In this document: positions 33,430-45,829 of the stretch, piece by piece
How the letters are laid out: the number at the start of each line of letters is the position of its first letter
Numbering within the stretch: the stretch's first letter is position 1
Source of the DNA: Hedera helix
Taxonomy: Eukaryota; Streptophyta; Magnoliopsida; Apiales; Araliaceae
Assembly: GCA_947179155.2 (NCBI GenBank)
Contig: OX359282.1
Coordinates: 16,756,510-16,820,509, forward strand
Direction: 5' to 3'
Length of the DNA stretch: 64,000 nt
The notes under the pieces: model-generated
Database searches by the model: none
What the model was told of the DNA's origin: nothing
What the model saw: the letters and a program-made list of their open reading frames with translations, nothing else
Position numbers and translations under genes: made by a program

Positions 33430-34587
33430 TGATGACATCTTGATTGTAGATAAATCAAACAAGGTGAAACTTCGTGAATGCTTGGCTAAAGAAAAGGATT
33501 CAATTCAAGTCGATACCAAGATATGGGCTAAAGAGTTCGAGGAAAATCGTATTGGATGGATTTCAAGCAAGTGGTTGAAGTTTATTCAAGGAAGGTTCAA
33601 GTGAAGCTTAATCCAAATACAAATCAAGTTCAAATGTTCATCAAGTATTTCAAAGTGTTTGGGTTGAAGAATACTTCAAGGACGTTATGGAAAGAATCTT
33701 TGATTTATATTTATATATCTTAGAACATATTTTCTGTACATAGAGCTTGGAATTTATTGAAGAGCGTGTCAAGAACTTCAATTTGATATGTGGCACATTT
33801 CGTAACTCTAAGTAGATTGAAAGTTATGGTCGTTTTAGTAAAAGTGGGCAAAATTGGAAATTTAGAAAATCCATACTACGCCCAACGCAGGTTTTGTGAA
33901 GGGAAACTACACCTCGACGCGATTGGACCGAGAATATCACGTGAACAGTATGTCTAAAGCGCGCCCCGGTGGGAGACTACGGCTCAGCGCAATGTTGCTT
34001 GAGAAAGACTTCGCCCCGAAGCAATCTTCGCAGACCGGTTTGACCAGATTTTGACTTTTACTCATTTTTAGCAATTTTATGGTTCCAATTAGGATTGTGT
34101 TACCTAATTTGACTAGATTTACTTGTATTGTTAATTCTTATCAATTAAAGGATTATGATTTCATAGAATTAGTATAAATAGACATCAAAGCTCTTGTAAA
34201 CTTGAACAATTACCATTGATTCATTAATAAATAAAAAAATTGAGGTCATTCTCCATCTTTTGGTTCTTTGAGAATTTCTAAGCTATTTCTTAGTGTTCTT
34301 GAGAATTCTATTTTGTCTTATCATACAACAATTCTTAGTTGTGTGTCGCGACTTCTACCATACATTAATTCCCGATTGTACCAAGATTCTTGTCTCTTTA
34401 TAGACAGCAAGTTTAGGTGTCATTGGTGTTCCATTCAACGCAATTCTCCCACACAAGAAATTGTACCAAGGTTCGCGTCTCCATATAGGCGTTGGGTTAA
34501 GGTGTTGTGAGTGTTCTACCAAACAACTTTGCTAGAAAACTATCTGGGCAGTGTTCACCTTATGCAAGCATACCGTGGATCTTATTA
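33430..34587 (+). repeat. 5' LTR of element B, 1158 bp
   Basis: TGATGACATCTTG to ...GATCTTATTA. It aligns along its whole length with 50059-51219. A CpG-rich section (about 33880-34030) has clear C-to-T type changes against the 3' LTR. Confidence 0.85.
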
Positions 34588-34589
34588 GT

Positions 34590-34601
34590 TGGTATCAAAG
34601 C
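34590..34601 (+). promoter_or_regulatory. Primer binding site of element B
   Basis: TGGTATCAAAGC, initiator-Met type with one change, two bases after the LTR. Confidence 0.8.
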
Positions 34602-34707
34602 TACGTTTATCTAGCGGGTTATATATCTTTATGTTTCTATTCTGGTTGATTATTTGTTAGCAAAAAAAAAAATAGTATAAAAAAATAGACAAAAAAAAAG
34701 GAATAAA

Positions 34708-34708
<1 letters not shown>

Positions 34709-34762
<54 letters not shown>
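34709..34762 (+). repeat. AT microsatellite in leader of element B
   Basis: Long perfect AT run. The rest of the B leader (34602-35330) shows no gene. Confidence 0.95.
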
Positions 34763-34765
<3 letters not shown>

Positions 34766-35329
34766 TTTCGTTACTTTTGTAAATTTTCAATTTGCGGATT
34801 TTGAGCCATCAGTCAAGCAACAATTAGCGAAGATCAAGGCATCTATCAAAGAAATAAAATTTGTGAGGCTTCAAAATCTAGTTACATCCGCAGCTAGTTT
34901 CAAGAAAGACCAAACACAATCAAAAGACAAATTTAAAGACAAACAACTCGTGTGATTTTGTTGGTACATCAAAATTCATACTTTGCTATTTATTGTTATT
35001 GATAAGTTCTTGTTGAATTAATCTAGAAACTTTAATTTGTTTGATAAATTTAAAAAGAACCTATAAGAAGGAATTTTGAGCAGTAAAAGGCAAGAGATGT
35101 GAGATTATTATAGGGTAAAAGCCTAATTGAGCGTAAACACAAGTGTTGAGCATTTTATTATATTAAGTGAAACATGTAAGGGAGTGGTGAGAATTTTTTT
35201 ATATACGTTACCCTTGTTTTGCAACAACTATGTTTGGTTACAAAGATAAAGTTATTTATGGAGAGAATTCATAGAAGAAGAATTGTTTTTAAGGCAAGAA
35301 TAATCCTAAGACATATTTAAAGTGGGAGA

Positions 35330-35700
35330 TGGATATGGATTGAGAGTTTGATGATCATGATTATTCGAAGCATAAGAAGTTTAAACTTGCAACTAAGGAG
35401 TTCTTTAGTTATGTGGCTACTTGGTTGGATGAATTTGTCATTAATCAGATGAGGTGTGGAAAGCTTCCGATCGAAATGTGGAAGGAGTTGAAGAACGTGA
35501 TGAAAAAGTTTTATGCCCCAACCTACTACGATCAAGAGATGAAAAGGAGGAAAGAGTATTCATCCACAAGGCTTTTTGAGCAATCCTCAGGGTGTTCAAG
35601 ATGGGATGACGAGCATGAGGAGTATGAGCAACCTCAAAAGTCTATGGAGCATAAGAAGGAGTGTGTACAACCTAGGGAGAGAAAGGAGGACAAAGTATAA
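35330..35700 (+). pseudogene. Element B gag remnant
   Basis: Plus-strand reading gives HKKFKLATKEFFSYVATWLD, then RCGKLPIEMWKELKNVMKKF and YAPTYYDQEM, the central block of the retrotransposon gag domain, followed by a charged tail and a stop at 35698-35700. The block is much shorter than a full gag (usually several hundred residues) and has no zinc knuckle. Confidence 0.75.
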
Positions 35701-35732
35701 CTACACATCGTCATAAATTTTATACGAGGTTA

Positions 35733-35887
35733 ATGGTGCGAGAGAAGGTATGTATAGTTAAGGTTGATGGAGATTATTGTACTATTATTGCTAGCACTGT
35801 TATGGTAAAGAAAGCAGGTCTGTCTACATTTGCACATTCTCATTCTTATAAGTTCAAAGGAGTCGAAGGTGTTGAAGGGGTGGAGGT
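35733..35887 (+). pseudogene. Element B protease-like region, part a
   Basis: VREKVCIVKVDGDYCTIIAS, then STFAHSHSYKF: this matches the pepsin-like protease region of a gypsy subgroup with a changed active-site motif. The frame runs straight into the LTR of element C and resumes at 48293. Confidence 0.7.
35883..35887 (+). repeat. Target site duplication of element C, left (GAGGT)
   Basis: Identical to 48288-48292. Confidence 0.93.
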
Positions 35888-36259
35888 TGTGACGACCCCA
35901 AATCCGGGTTCCACAACCTCGGGCTTGGTTCTCACTGTACAATACTTAATCAACAATTAAATACATACATTACATTTAAACTTCGTGGAATAATAGAAAA
36001 TGTTCCTTATAAAAAGGCTACACTTCTCAAGGTCGATTAACCTTGACATAGCATTACATATCTTAAGGGAATACAAAAGATTTACAAAAGAAATTATATA
36101 AAAGTAATTAATCTAGCATGTATCAAACTAATCTAAGTGTTGGCTTTTCTCTTGCCTTTGTCATGTTTAGAACACTCTGCTTAGCTGAAATAAGTCATGA
36201 TATAGCAAGAATGGGCACTACTTGATAATCTTTCATACACAAAAAACCTATATTAATTA

Positions 36260-36910
36260 TTTAATATAGTTCAACCACTTATCTAATATTATTGATAATT
36301 TAATAACATTTTATTAGCCTTGTAATATTATTCAGCATTTAATATTACCTTATAAATATTCTAATATTATTAATCATAAGATTTCATTAACTAATATTAT
36401 TAATCATTAAATAATATTTTATTCATTATCTAATATTATTAACTATTTAATAATATTTTATTAAGTATCTAATATTATTAATTATTTAATAATATTTTAA
36501 TCATTATCTAATATTATTAATCAATTTAATAATATTTTATTAAGTATCTAATATTATTAATATTTAATAATATTTTATTAGTTGCCTAATATTATTAATG
36601 ATTTAATAATATTTTATTATCTTATCTAATATTATTAATCATTTAATAATATTTTATTAATTATCTAATATTATTAACCATTTAATAATATTTTATTTAT
36701 ATTCTAATATTATTATTTATTTAATAATATTTTATTAATTATCTAATATTATTAATCATTTAATAATATTTTATTTATATTCTAATATTATTATTTATTT
36801 AATAATATTTTATTAATTATCTAATATTATTAATCATTTAATAATATTTTAATGATTTTCTAATATTATTATTTATTTAACAATATTTTATTAACTTTAT
36901 TATATTATTA
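36260..36910. repeat. Palindromic AT-rich minisatellite in 3' LTR of C
   Basis: Tandem units of about 38-40 bp. The typical core AATATTATTAA-TCAT-TTAATAATATT is an 11-bp-arm palindrome, so each unit can fold into a hairpin. The homologous array in the 5' LTR is at 45830-46560. Confidence 0.9.
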
Positions 36911-38197
36911 ATTCAATAATAATATTTATACACTTTTAATTATTAAATCAATTATCTATAATTTTAAAAATATATTTATTAAGTCCAAAAATACTAAAAT
37001 GATTTTTGAAACATTTTTCATTTTCTGACCCGGACTGATCCGACCCGACCCGGCCTGGCCCGACCCGGTTCGGATTTATTATTTTTCCCGGAATAGTGCA
37101 CGGCGCCCCGGCGCAGTGATTTGTACTGCAACACGGCGCCCCAGCACTGTACTGCAGAAACAAATTTCAATTTTCCAATTTTTGACAATTTTGATTCAAA
37201 CCTTGATAAAATGAAATCTACACATTTAAATGACACAAAATCAGTGTTGATGTGTTCCTAACTTCTTGTTTTACAACATTTCATGGTTCGATCACGTTTT
37301 TGAAAATGTTTGACACGAAATTTACGGATCGAACCACCTACGGTTTAAAAATGACATCATTTGCGGTAAAAGCTATAACTTCTTTGTTTTTCAATATTTT
37401 TGAAAACTTCAAGTTGAGTTTTCTTTAAAACTCATATTTCTAACTTTCTATCCATAAAAATTCATTTTTCAACTTGTACATTTCAAAATACAACATTAAA
37501 CATTACATGTTTCGTTAGGGTTTTACCGGTAAAGATTGTTATGAACATTTCTTCTACTTTTATGCTTAACACACATTCCAAATCATGACATAAACACATA
37601 AAACTATGAATATACATATATTACATAGTTAAAGACTTCTAGATCATCAAAACAAGTTTTGATTGGTTAAAAATAGATTTAAACCGTTCAAAAACTATCT
37701 AGACTACAAAAATAGAATTAAGAAGGTTAGAGCACTTTAAAACCTTTAAGACTTGTGTGCTCTTCTTCTTCTCCTACCAAAGTATGTGATGATGCTTGTG
37801 GACATTCACCAAGACCTTCATCTAGCTTCTTTTCACACAACTCACAATTGTTTTTCTCTTTTCTTTCTCAAAAGCTCTCTCTTTTTCTCTCTAGAATACT
37901 AGGAAATGAACTAACAAACATCACCAAGTGTGAGATGTACTCTATTTATAGTTCTTTACTAATATATCATCAACTCTCCTAATCCACTAGTATTGGTCAA
38001 ATTAGAGCTTAATTAGGATTACTATTGCATGGATTGACAAGTTGATTGACAATGTGAGTGACAAGGGTTGTTCACCTACTATGACAAAGAGTAAATTGGA
38101 AGCAACAATGCAAAAACAAGCCACCCATGTGGGCCCCATGGTGCAACAGGCCGAATGGCCTTTTTAGGCCATTTTTCCTTTATTTTACATGCTTTAG

Positions 38198-38198
<1 letters not shown>

Positions 38199-38233
<35 letters not shown>
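38199..38233 (+). repeat. AT microsatellite in 3' LTR of C
   Basis: Clearly longer than its partner in the 5' LTR (47849-47865). Confidence 0.9.
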
Positions 38234-38236
<3 letters not shown>

Positions 38237-38681
38237 ACAATGTTGACCAATTTTGACTTTCTATTGGGCTCCACATTGGACTCTAGGATTAAATATATTG
38301 GGCTCATCTATTTAATTGGTTTGGGCTTAATTTAATTAACACATTGGGCTAGCAATAAATAAACTATGCTATATTTAATTAAAATAATCATTGAGCTTGT
38401 TTAATTAATTACATCGACTAAGGCTTAATTTAATTACATGGGCTACTAGGTAAATTTAATTGACCTAGTTTAATACCTCATTTGGATTTAAAATATAATC
38501 CATTTAGATTTTCTTTAGTTAATCATAATATCTTGCTTCATTGCTTTAAGTAAATATACACATACACAAGTATATTTATTCAATTATCTAATGCATAATT
38601 AATTTGTACAAAAATTTTAATTCATTGTTAATTATTTAATAATCATAATTACAATGTCTAATGAAATTCGTGGTCATTACA

Positions 38682-38700
38682 TTCTCCCCCCCTTATAAGA
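38682..38700 (-). promoter_or_regulatory. Polypurine tract of element C
   Basis: On the minus strand CTTATAAGGGGGGGAGAA directly precedes the 3' LTR start TGTAATGACC. Confidence 0.85.
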
Positions 38701-38729
38701 ATTCCGTCCCTGGAATTACGAATTTAAAA

Positions 38730-41700
38730 TTACTCAAAAAGATTCGGATAATCATTCCTCATCTTTTCTTCAAGTTCCCACGTAACTTCCTCTGCGCTGT
38801 GGTTCCTTCAAAGGACTTTGACAGAATGTATAACCTTTTTTTTGCAATTTATGCTCTTTCCTATCTAATATCTGGACAGGAACTTCTTCATATGATAAGT
38901 CTTTCTTAACTTGTATTGGCTCATAGGATATGACATGCTTGTAATCAAGATTGTATGGCCGTAACATTGACACGTGAAACACATTATGAATATGTTCCAG
39001 TTCAGGAGGTAGAGCTACCTCGTACGCCACTTCACCCACTCTCTTCAATATCTCGAACTTCAATATCTATGAACATCGGGCTCAGCTTCCCTGTCTTTCC
39101 AAACTGGATCTTCCCTTTCCAGGGAGATACTTTCATAAACACAAAACTCCCTACTTCGAAATCTCGCCTCTGTCGATGTAGATCTGCATATTTCTTCTGA
39201 CGGTCTTGAGCTGCTACTAGCCGAGCTCTTATTACTTTGATAATTTCTACAGTCTGTTGAACCAATTCCGGTCCCAACAGTCGACGTTCTCCTACCTCAT
39301 CCCAACATAGAGGTGTTCTACATTTCCTCTCATATAAGGCTTCATAAGGCGGCATGCCTATGCTCGCATGATAATTGTTATTATATGCAAATTCCACTAA
39401 CGGTAGATGGCTTTCCCAATTGCCCTTAAAATTCCACTAACAGTAGATGGTTTTCACACAGGCTCTAAGCATGTCTTCCAATGTCTAAATTATTCTCTCA
39501 CTTTGCTCATCAGTCTGCGGATGATACGCGGTACTCATTCTTAATTGTGTCCCCAATCTTTCCTGAAGATTCCTCCAAAATTTTGACGTGAAGCGCGGAT
39601 CTCTATCTGACACAATTGACACCAGCACTCCATGTCTTGAAACTATATCCTTGATGTACAGTTTAGCCAACTGATCCAAACTGAACTTAATCTTGATCGG
39701 CAAAAAGTGCGATGACTTTGTTAGTCGATCCACAATCACCCATATTGCGTCGTATCCCTTCCGTGTTGCTAGAAGTCCTACCTCAAAATTCATTATGATA
39801 TACTCCCATTTTCACTCAGGAATTTCTAACGGCTGTACTAATCCACTTGGTCTCTGGTGTTCGGCCTTTACCCTTTGACAAGTTAGGCATCAGCTGACAC
39901 ATTCTGCAACCTCCTTATTCATATTCGGCCACCAAAAATGCTGATGTAGATCTTGATACATCTTCGTACTACCCGGATATATCAAGTATCTCGTACTGTG
40001 AGCCTCTTGCAAAATCTCCTCTCGTAATTCAGGCACTAACGGTACTCACACACGATTTTCAAACCTTAGCAGTCCCATGATATCAATTTTAAACTTGACC
40101 TCTTCCCCATCGATCATCCTCTTTCTTGTTCTGTCGCATTTCTCATCTTTGTCTCGAGCCTCTTTCACCTTATCTAACAAGGTTGGGCTTGCTTCCACTT
40201 CTATTGACTCATTTGGATTCCTCACCTCCAACTCCATTCGAACCATCTCTTGAACCAATTGTTCTTGTTCTGTTAATATAAACAACTTCTCCCTGCTCTT
40301 TCTACGTAGAGTATCTGCTACTACGTTGGCCTTGCCAGGATGGTATAGAATTTCACAATCATAATCTTTGATCAACTCCAACCATCTCCACTGCCTCATG
40401 TTCAACTCCTTTTGTGTGAAGATATACTTCAGACTTTTATAATATGTGAATATCTCACACCTTTCTCCATATAAATAATGTCTCCAAATCTTAAGGGCAA
40501 ACACTACCGCTGTCAACTCCAAGTCGTGGGTAGGGTATCCCTTCTCATAGTCCTTCAATTGTCTTGATGAATACGCAACGACCTTGTCGTTCTGCATAAG
40601 CACATAGCCTAGTCCCTTGTGCGATGCATCACTGTAGACCGTAAAACCTCCTGTATCGTCTGGTAAAGTCAATACAGGCGCTTTACTAAGTCTTTTCTTC
40701 AGCTCCTGAAAACTTTCTTCGCACTTCTCCGTCCATACATATTTTACTGTCTTCCTCGCCAAATTGGTTAACAACGTTGTTATCTTCGAAAAGTATTTGA
40801 TGAATCTCCGATAGTAACCCGCTAAACTTAAGAAACTTCTAACCTCCGTCAACGTCCTTGGTTGATCACAATTCATCACCGTTTTTACTTTTGCTGGATC
40901 CACTGAAACTCCCTCCTTGTCAATAACGTGACCTAAAAATTGAACTCTCTCCAACCAGAATTCACACTTCAAAAATTTAGCATACAACTGCTCCTTCCGT
41001 AATATCTCTAACACCAATCTTAAATGTTTAGCATGCTCCTCCTCCATCTTGGAATAAACTAAAATATCGTCAATGAACACAACGACAAATTTATCCAAGT
41101 ACTACTTGAATATTCTGTTCATCATGTCCATAAAGGCGGCTGGCGCATTCGTTAGTCCAAACGACATCACCGAAAACTCATAATGACCATATCGAGTTCT
41201 GAATGTCGTCTTGGGTACATCCTCCTTCCTGACTTTCAACTGATGATAACCAGTCCTTAAGTCAATCTTTGAAAAGTACTTCGCCCATTTTAATTGATCA
41301 AAAAGATTATCAGTTCTTGGCAACAGGTACTTGTTCTTAATCGTCACTTTGTTCAGCTCCCTATAATCCATACAAAGTCTCATCGATCCATCCTTCTTCT
41401 TTACAAACAGCATAGGTGCTCCCCATGGAGAAACACTCGGTTGAATGTACTTCATATCCAATAACTCCTACAACTGAACCATTAACTCCTTCATTTCTAC
41501 CGGAGTCATCCTATATGATGCCTTTGATATCGGTGTTGTCCCCGGTATTAAATCAATCACAAATTCTATCTCCCTATCTGGCGGTAAACCAGACAGTTCC
41601 TCTGGAAAAACATCCATGAACTCCTTAACTACTGGTATTTGCTCCATCTCGGGATTCACCATTTGTGTATCCATCATATGAGCCAAATACCCTACACCTT

Positions 41701-42391
41701 TCTTTAACAATTTCTTGGCCTGCATCATCGTCAGACAAGAAGATTGTCTTGTCGACTTGCTGCCATAAAATACGACATTAGACTTGTTTGGTATCTTAAG
41801 GTGTATACACTTCTTTCGACAATCAATTACCGCTCCGTGATTAAACAACCAATCCATGCCCAAAATAACATCTAACTCCCCCAAACGTATCGGAATTAGA
41901 TTCACATTCAACTTCTGACCCCTAATTTCAGCACAATAATTTCTATGTATATACTCTACAGGAATCACTTCTTTATTAGCAACTTCTATATTCATTGGGT
42001 TCTCTAGTTTTTCTCTAAGCAAATCTAAACGTCTAGCGAAATCATCAGATACAAATGAACAGGTAGCACCCGAATCAAACAATACATATGTATTTATATC
42101 ATTGATCGGAATAATACCTAACACCACGTCTTTTAATTCAACGGCGTCTTGCACCGTTATGTTGAAAGTCCGTGTTGTTGGTTTGTTCTGTTGCATCGGG
42201 CCTCCAATGGTGAGCTTGTTATTGTTTTCCTTATAGCCAGTACTTTTACTGCCATTCTTCCTCTTCGAACAATCCTTGAACTGATGATTCGCAGCTCTGC
42301 ATGAGAAATAACCTCTCTTCTTAGGTGTGGGAAAATTAGGAGCGATGTGCCCTTCTTGCCCACATTTGTAGCAGACGTTCCTCCCTTTCAT
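38730..42391 (-). pseudogene. pol: Element C pol: protease, RT, RNase H, integrase, chromodomain (broken)
   Basis: Minus strand, in order: zinc knuckle CYKCGQEGHIAP at about 42370; protease active site DSGAT at about 42070; RT blocks SPWGAPMLFVKKKDGSMRL and KIDLRTGYHQL (41430-41240), FIDDILVYSK as the YxDD-type catalytic motif (about 41075); RNase H with VYSDASHKGLG (about 40640); integrase zinc finger (about 39950), core with VIVDRLTKSSHFLPIK, SIVSDRDPRF and STAYHPQTDEQSE (39760-39500); GPY-like end VAYEVALPPELEHIHNVFHV; chromodomain tail ending NDYPNLFE, TAA at 38732-38730. At least two breaks are single TAG codons in an otherwise continuous frame (near 41465 and 41100); later parts also have frameshifts and a short duplication (AAATTCCACTAAC at about 39391 and 39430). 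Confidence 0.92.
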
Positions 42392-43250
42392 GCACTCCCA
42401 TGTGTGGTTCTTCCCGCAGTTACTACACTTGTTACCTTTCTTCTGTTCACTGCCTTGGGGTGTCCCCGAACTATTGCTATTGTTGTTGTTCCATTTGCGT
42501 TTATTTGGGTTACTGCCCCCACTGCTGTTACCTTCTCTGTATTCTCCTTCACTTCTTTTCTTGTTTCGTTCCTGATTGTGTTTATTTAGGACTTCATTTC
42601 TCCCTTCTGCGATTATAGCTTTCTCCAGTAAAGTTGCGAAGTTGGTAATCTAAAGAACAGCAACTCTACTGTAAACCCACAGTTTCAGTCCATGTTCAAA
42701 CCTTCTTGAGCGTCTTGCTTTAGTGTCCACATGGCGTGGAGCGAATCTTGCCAATTCGTTGAACTTGGTGGCATATTCGGATACTGACATATTTCCCTGC
42801 TTGAGTTCCAGGAATTTGACCTCCATCCTGGCTTGTGTGCTCTCCGAAAAGTAATTCTCCAAGAACACTTCCTTAAATCGCGCCCACGCGATATTTCCTT
42901 CTCCTGCTCTGCTCTTTTTAGCCTTCCACTCATAAAGGTAGCAAACGAGGTCATTTGCTCCTCCACTACTCGTGCAACCTCGAAGACTTTTTCCATTTCT
43001 TCGATCCAGGTTTGCACTTCTATAGGATCCGTTGTGCCTCAAAATTCAGGTGGTCCTATTAGTTTGAAATCTTTAAAGCTTGCTAGTGGAGCGGCAGGGT
43101 TTGTTGCTCCAGCAGCATTTGCGTTTCGTCCGTAGAATACCCCCATTAGCATTTCCACAAACTCTTGCACTGGGTTTGGCGGTACTCTCTCATCATTGTT
43201 AACTGACTCATCTACTCCTTGATTTCTCGGTAATTATCTACGTGACGGCA
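42392..43250 (-). pseudogene. gag: Element C gag (broken)
   Basis: The frame starts at ATG 43250 (MPSRR, then an early stop) and includes NPVQEFVEMLMGVFYGRNAN, then VQTWIEEMEKVFEVARV. It shifts frame near 42900 into NIAWARFKEVFLENYFSEST, then KFLELKQGNMSVSEYATKFN and ELARFAPRHV, the conserved retrotransposon gag block. A serine/asparagine-rich linker leads to the zinc knuckle at the start of the next part. Gag would form the particle; this copy cannot make it in one piece. Confidence 0.85.
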
Positions 43251-43832
43251 TTTTCTGTATAAAGAAAATTTAAATTAATAAGATTGTTTCATCTTTTTAC
43301 TTTCGTCTTCTAGCATAAGCAATTTAATCTAAGACACAAATAATTATCTCAACACATATAAATATAAACAGATATGCATTTATATTCATATGCTAAAACC
43401 ACAGTGCATAGCACTTTTACATCATAAGCATACTGCTATAAATGCTACTATCCCTGAAATACTACAAAAGACGGGATCTAACCAAAAACATATCTCACAA
43501 CCTCATTGAGTTGGGATTTACATCATACTAACCCTCTGTCAAAACAAAAGCTGGGTTTCTACTGCATCTATATACATAAATAAAGGAAACTACTACTACT
43601 GACAGCGCATCCCTCGACGTACGGTGTCATCATACTCTTCATCCCCCATAGCCATCACCATGCTCCTGCTGATAGTGTGCATGGACTGGCCCTCCTTTGC
43701 TGGGTAATGGTACACCATACTCTACAATCTACCATAAGAAGAACGATAGACATAGCTAAGTCTATCAATCCTCACCCTCTTCTCTCTAACCTCATCTTCC
43801 AGCTCTAACATCTGTCCATGTACAGCATCTCT

Positions 43833-44360
43833 CTAGATCTCCATCTCGATCCTAGCATCTACTATCTGCTGCCACTGGCCTCTAATAGCCTCTTTCTCAG
43901 CCTTAACCTGTTGAACCTTCAGCTCAGCTGCTGCTAATCTGGCCTCCATCTCGGCCATCTTCTCCTTCAGCTCTGTGTTTTCGCCAGAGAACTGATAAAC
44001 TGCATCTCGATACTGGTTCTCTGTATGCTGGTGGGTATGATTCTGCTCCTCTAAATGTTGAACCCTAACCTCCAACTCCTCGTTCCTCGTAGTCAAAGAG
44101 TCGATGATGTAACTGGCAGTAATGCTCATGCCATCAGCGTACTCAGCTGGCACCTCATCTTCAGACTCCTCAGACTCGGCCTCATCCTCACTATATGGCC
44201 TCATCAATCCGCCCCAAACGGGCTCCTCACGGCCTCCCTCCTCTGGATCAGACTCAGGCTCCTTTATCGGTGCAGCCACCAGCGGCTGTAGCGCATCCAT
44301 GTGGATATCAGTGTAAATCACCTCCTCAACGGTATGACTTGACTGTCCAATCTCAGGCAT
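43833..44360 (-). CDS. Extra leader ORF of element C: acidic, coiled-coil protein, 175 aa
   Basis: An intact frame starts at ATG 44360 (MPEIGQSSHTVEEVIYTDIH) and stops at 43835-43833, between the primer site (44600) and gag (43250). The first half is strongly acidic (EPESDPEEGGREEP, SEDEAESEESEDEV). The second half is a heptad-like coiled coil rich in Glu/Gln/Lys (EELEVRVQHLEEQN to VQQVKAEKEAIRGQW). Canonical chromoviruses have a non-coding leader here, so this is an additional frame. It has no stop although gag and pol of the same copy are broken. The frame is open further upstream, but that part reads LTR sequence and is not supported. I recognise no family; an acidic coiled-coil protein might act as a chromatin or gag-binding factor, which is guesswork. 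Confidence 0.6.
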   Translation of the reverse strand: MPEIGQSSHTVEEVIYTDIHMDALQPLVAAPIKEPESDPEEGGREEPVWGGLMRPYSEDEAESEESEDEVPAEYADGMSITASYIIDSLTTRNEELEVRVQHLEEQNHTHQHTENQYRDAVYQFSGENTELKEKMAEMEARLAAAELKVQQVKAEKEAIRGQWQQIVDARIEMEI

Positions 44361-44588
44361 CCTAAAATCATACAAATAACACACGTTAGTACAGAAATAA
44401 AATATATATCTTGATGAAATGAAATGATATTTTATCATGTACACCTCGGCTCGATGAATTTTCTCAATCCACCTCCAAAAATACACAACAATGATGAATC
44501 TCCTCGATTCATCTCCTAGCGCACTCGATATGAGTTTAGTACTAAGGTTATAACCTAGGCTTCGCAATCCTAACGTTTCTAACCTACA

Positions 44589-44600
44589 ACTCTGATACCA
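44589..44600 (-). promoter_or_regulatory. Primer binding site of element C
   Basis: Minus strand TGGTATCAGAGT, initiator-Met type, three bases beyond the 5' LTR end. Confidence 0.88.
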
Positions 44601-45829
44601 ACCTATGACGACCCCAAATCTAGGTTCTATAGCCTCGGGTTTGGTTCTCACTGTACAATACTTAATCAACAATTAAATAAATACATTACATTTAAACTTC
44701 GCGGAATAATACAAAAGATTCCTTATAAAAAGGCTACACTTCCCAATGTCGATTAACCTTAACATAGCATTACATATCTTAAGGGAATACAAAAGATTTA
44801 CAAAAGAAATTATATAAAAGTAATTAATCTAGCATGCATCAAACTAATCTAAGCATTGGCTTTTCCCTTGCCTTTGTCAAGTTTAGAACACTCTGGCTTA
44901 GCTGAAATAAGTCATGATATAGCAAGAATGGGCAACTAAATGGCTCAGCAAGTTTATATGCAAATACAGGATATATCATGATGAAAATGGAAATTAATAT
45001 CAGGGTTTTCAACAATAGATAACAATTGTGAAAGAAATCAAGAATCAATTTATCAATACAGGAATGGATTGAGTCTTTACTGTTGAGTGGTCTTTAAGGA
45101 CCATGAACTACTACTAAGGTAGAACAAACATTGGTATATATCTGACTCCTTGAAAAACTAGTACTCGAGGGGATTAGTCTCTTGTACCATATGTATATGC
45201 ATAACATTCAGACATCTTGCGCAAATTTGGTTTCCCAACAAGTAAAAATCCCCTTTATTTAAGGTTGTTCATTCTCAATCTTACTATAAGAATCCGCCCC
45301 AACCAATGGTTTGGATAAGCTTTTAAAATATTCAATTTGATGAATTTAGACATGCATTGTCTAGCTGAAACAATTAGCTTAGACATTCTTAAACAGTTCT
45401 TGAATTAATAAACTATAACATTTGCAAAAGCGCTATGTGCAAATACAATAACAATAATTATGTGGAATAATTTTAAATAAGTAATCCACTCAAAGCTATG
45501 TCGAGTAACTACGAGTGTAGATACTTGCTCAACAATAATTGAATTGCTCAATGTAAATAAAGCTGAAGAAATCTTGCAACAATAAATACAAGTTAGTTCA
45601 AGAAAACTTGTCTCGTGTGTCGTCTACGGCTAACCAACTTAATTTAATAATCCTTGAACGGACCTAACAATTAGATCAGTTTGATCTTAAATTAGTATCA
45701 TATACTCATAGTTATGATAACCTTTATAACTCTTACGAACCACATAATTGAATAATTACGGGTATTTAAACACTTAGGAAATATTATTACTACTTGATAA
45801 TCTTTCATACATAAATAACCTATATTAAT

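Larger units (their letters stand above)
35888..38681 (-). repeat. 3' LTR of element C, internally deleted
   Basis: Minus strand starts TGTAATGACCACG at 38681 and ends ...GGGGTCGTCACA at 35888. It is about 890 bp shorter than the 5' LTR, mainly because of one missing block at about 36217 that corresponds to 44935-45790. It carries an AT-rich palindromic minisatellite (36260-36910), a CpG-rich patch (about 37020-37145) and an AT microsatellite (38199-38233). Confidence 0.9.

Noticed and set aside
43833..44672. 279-residue version of the extra ORF in element C
   Set aside because: The first 104 residues read through LTR and primer-site sequence; only the part from ATG 44360 has protein-like composition.
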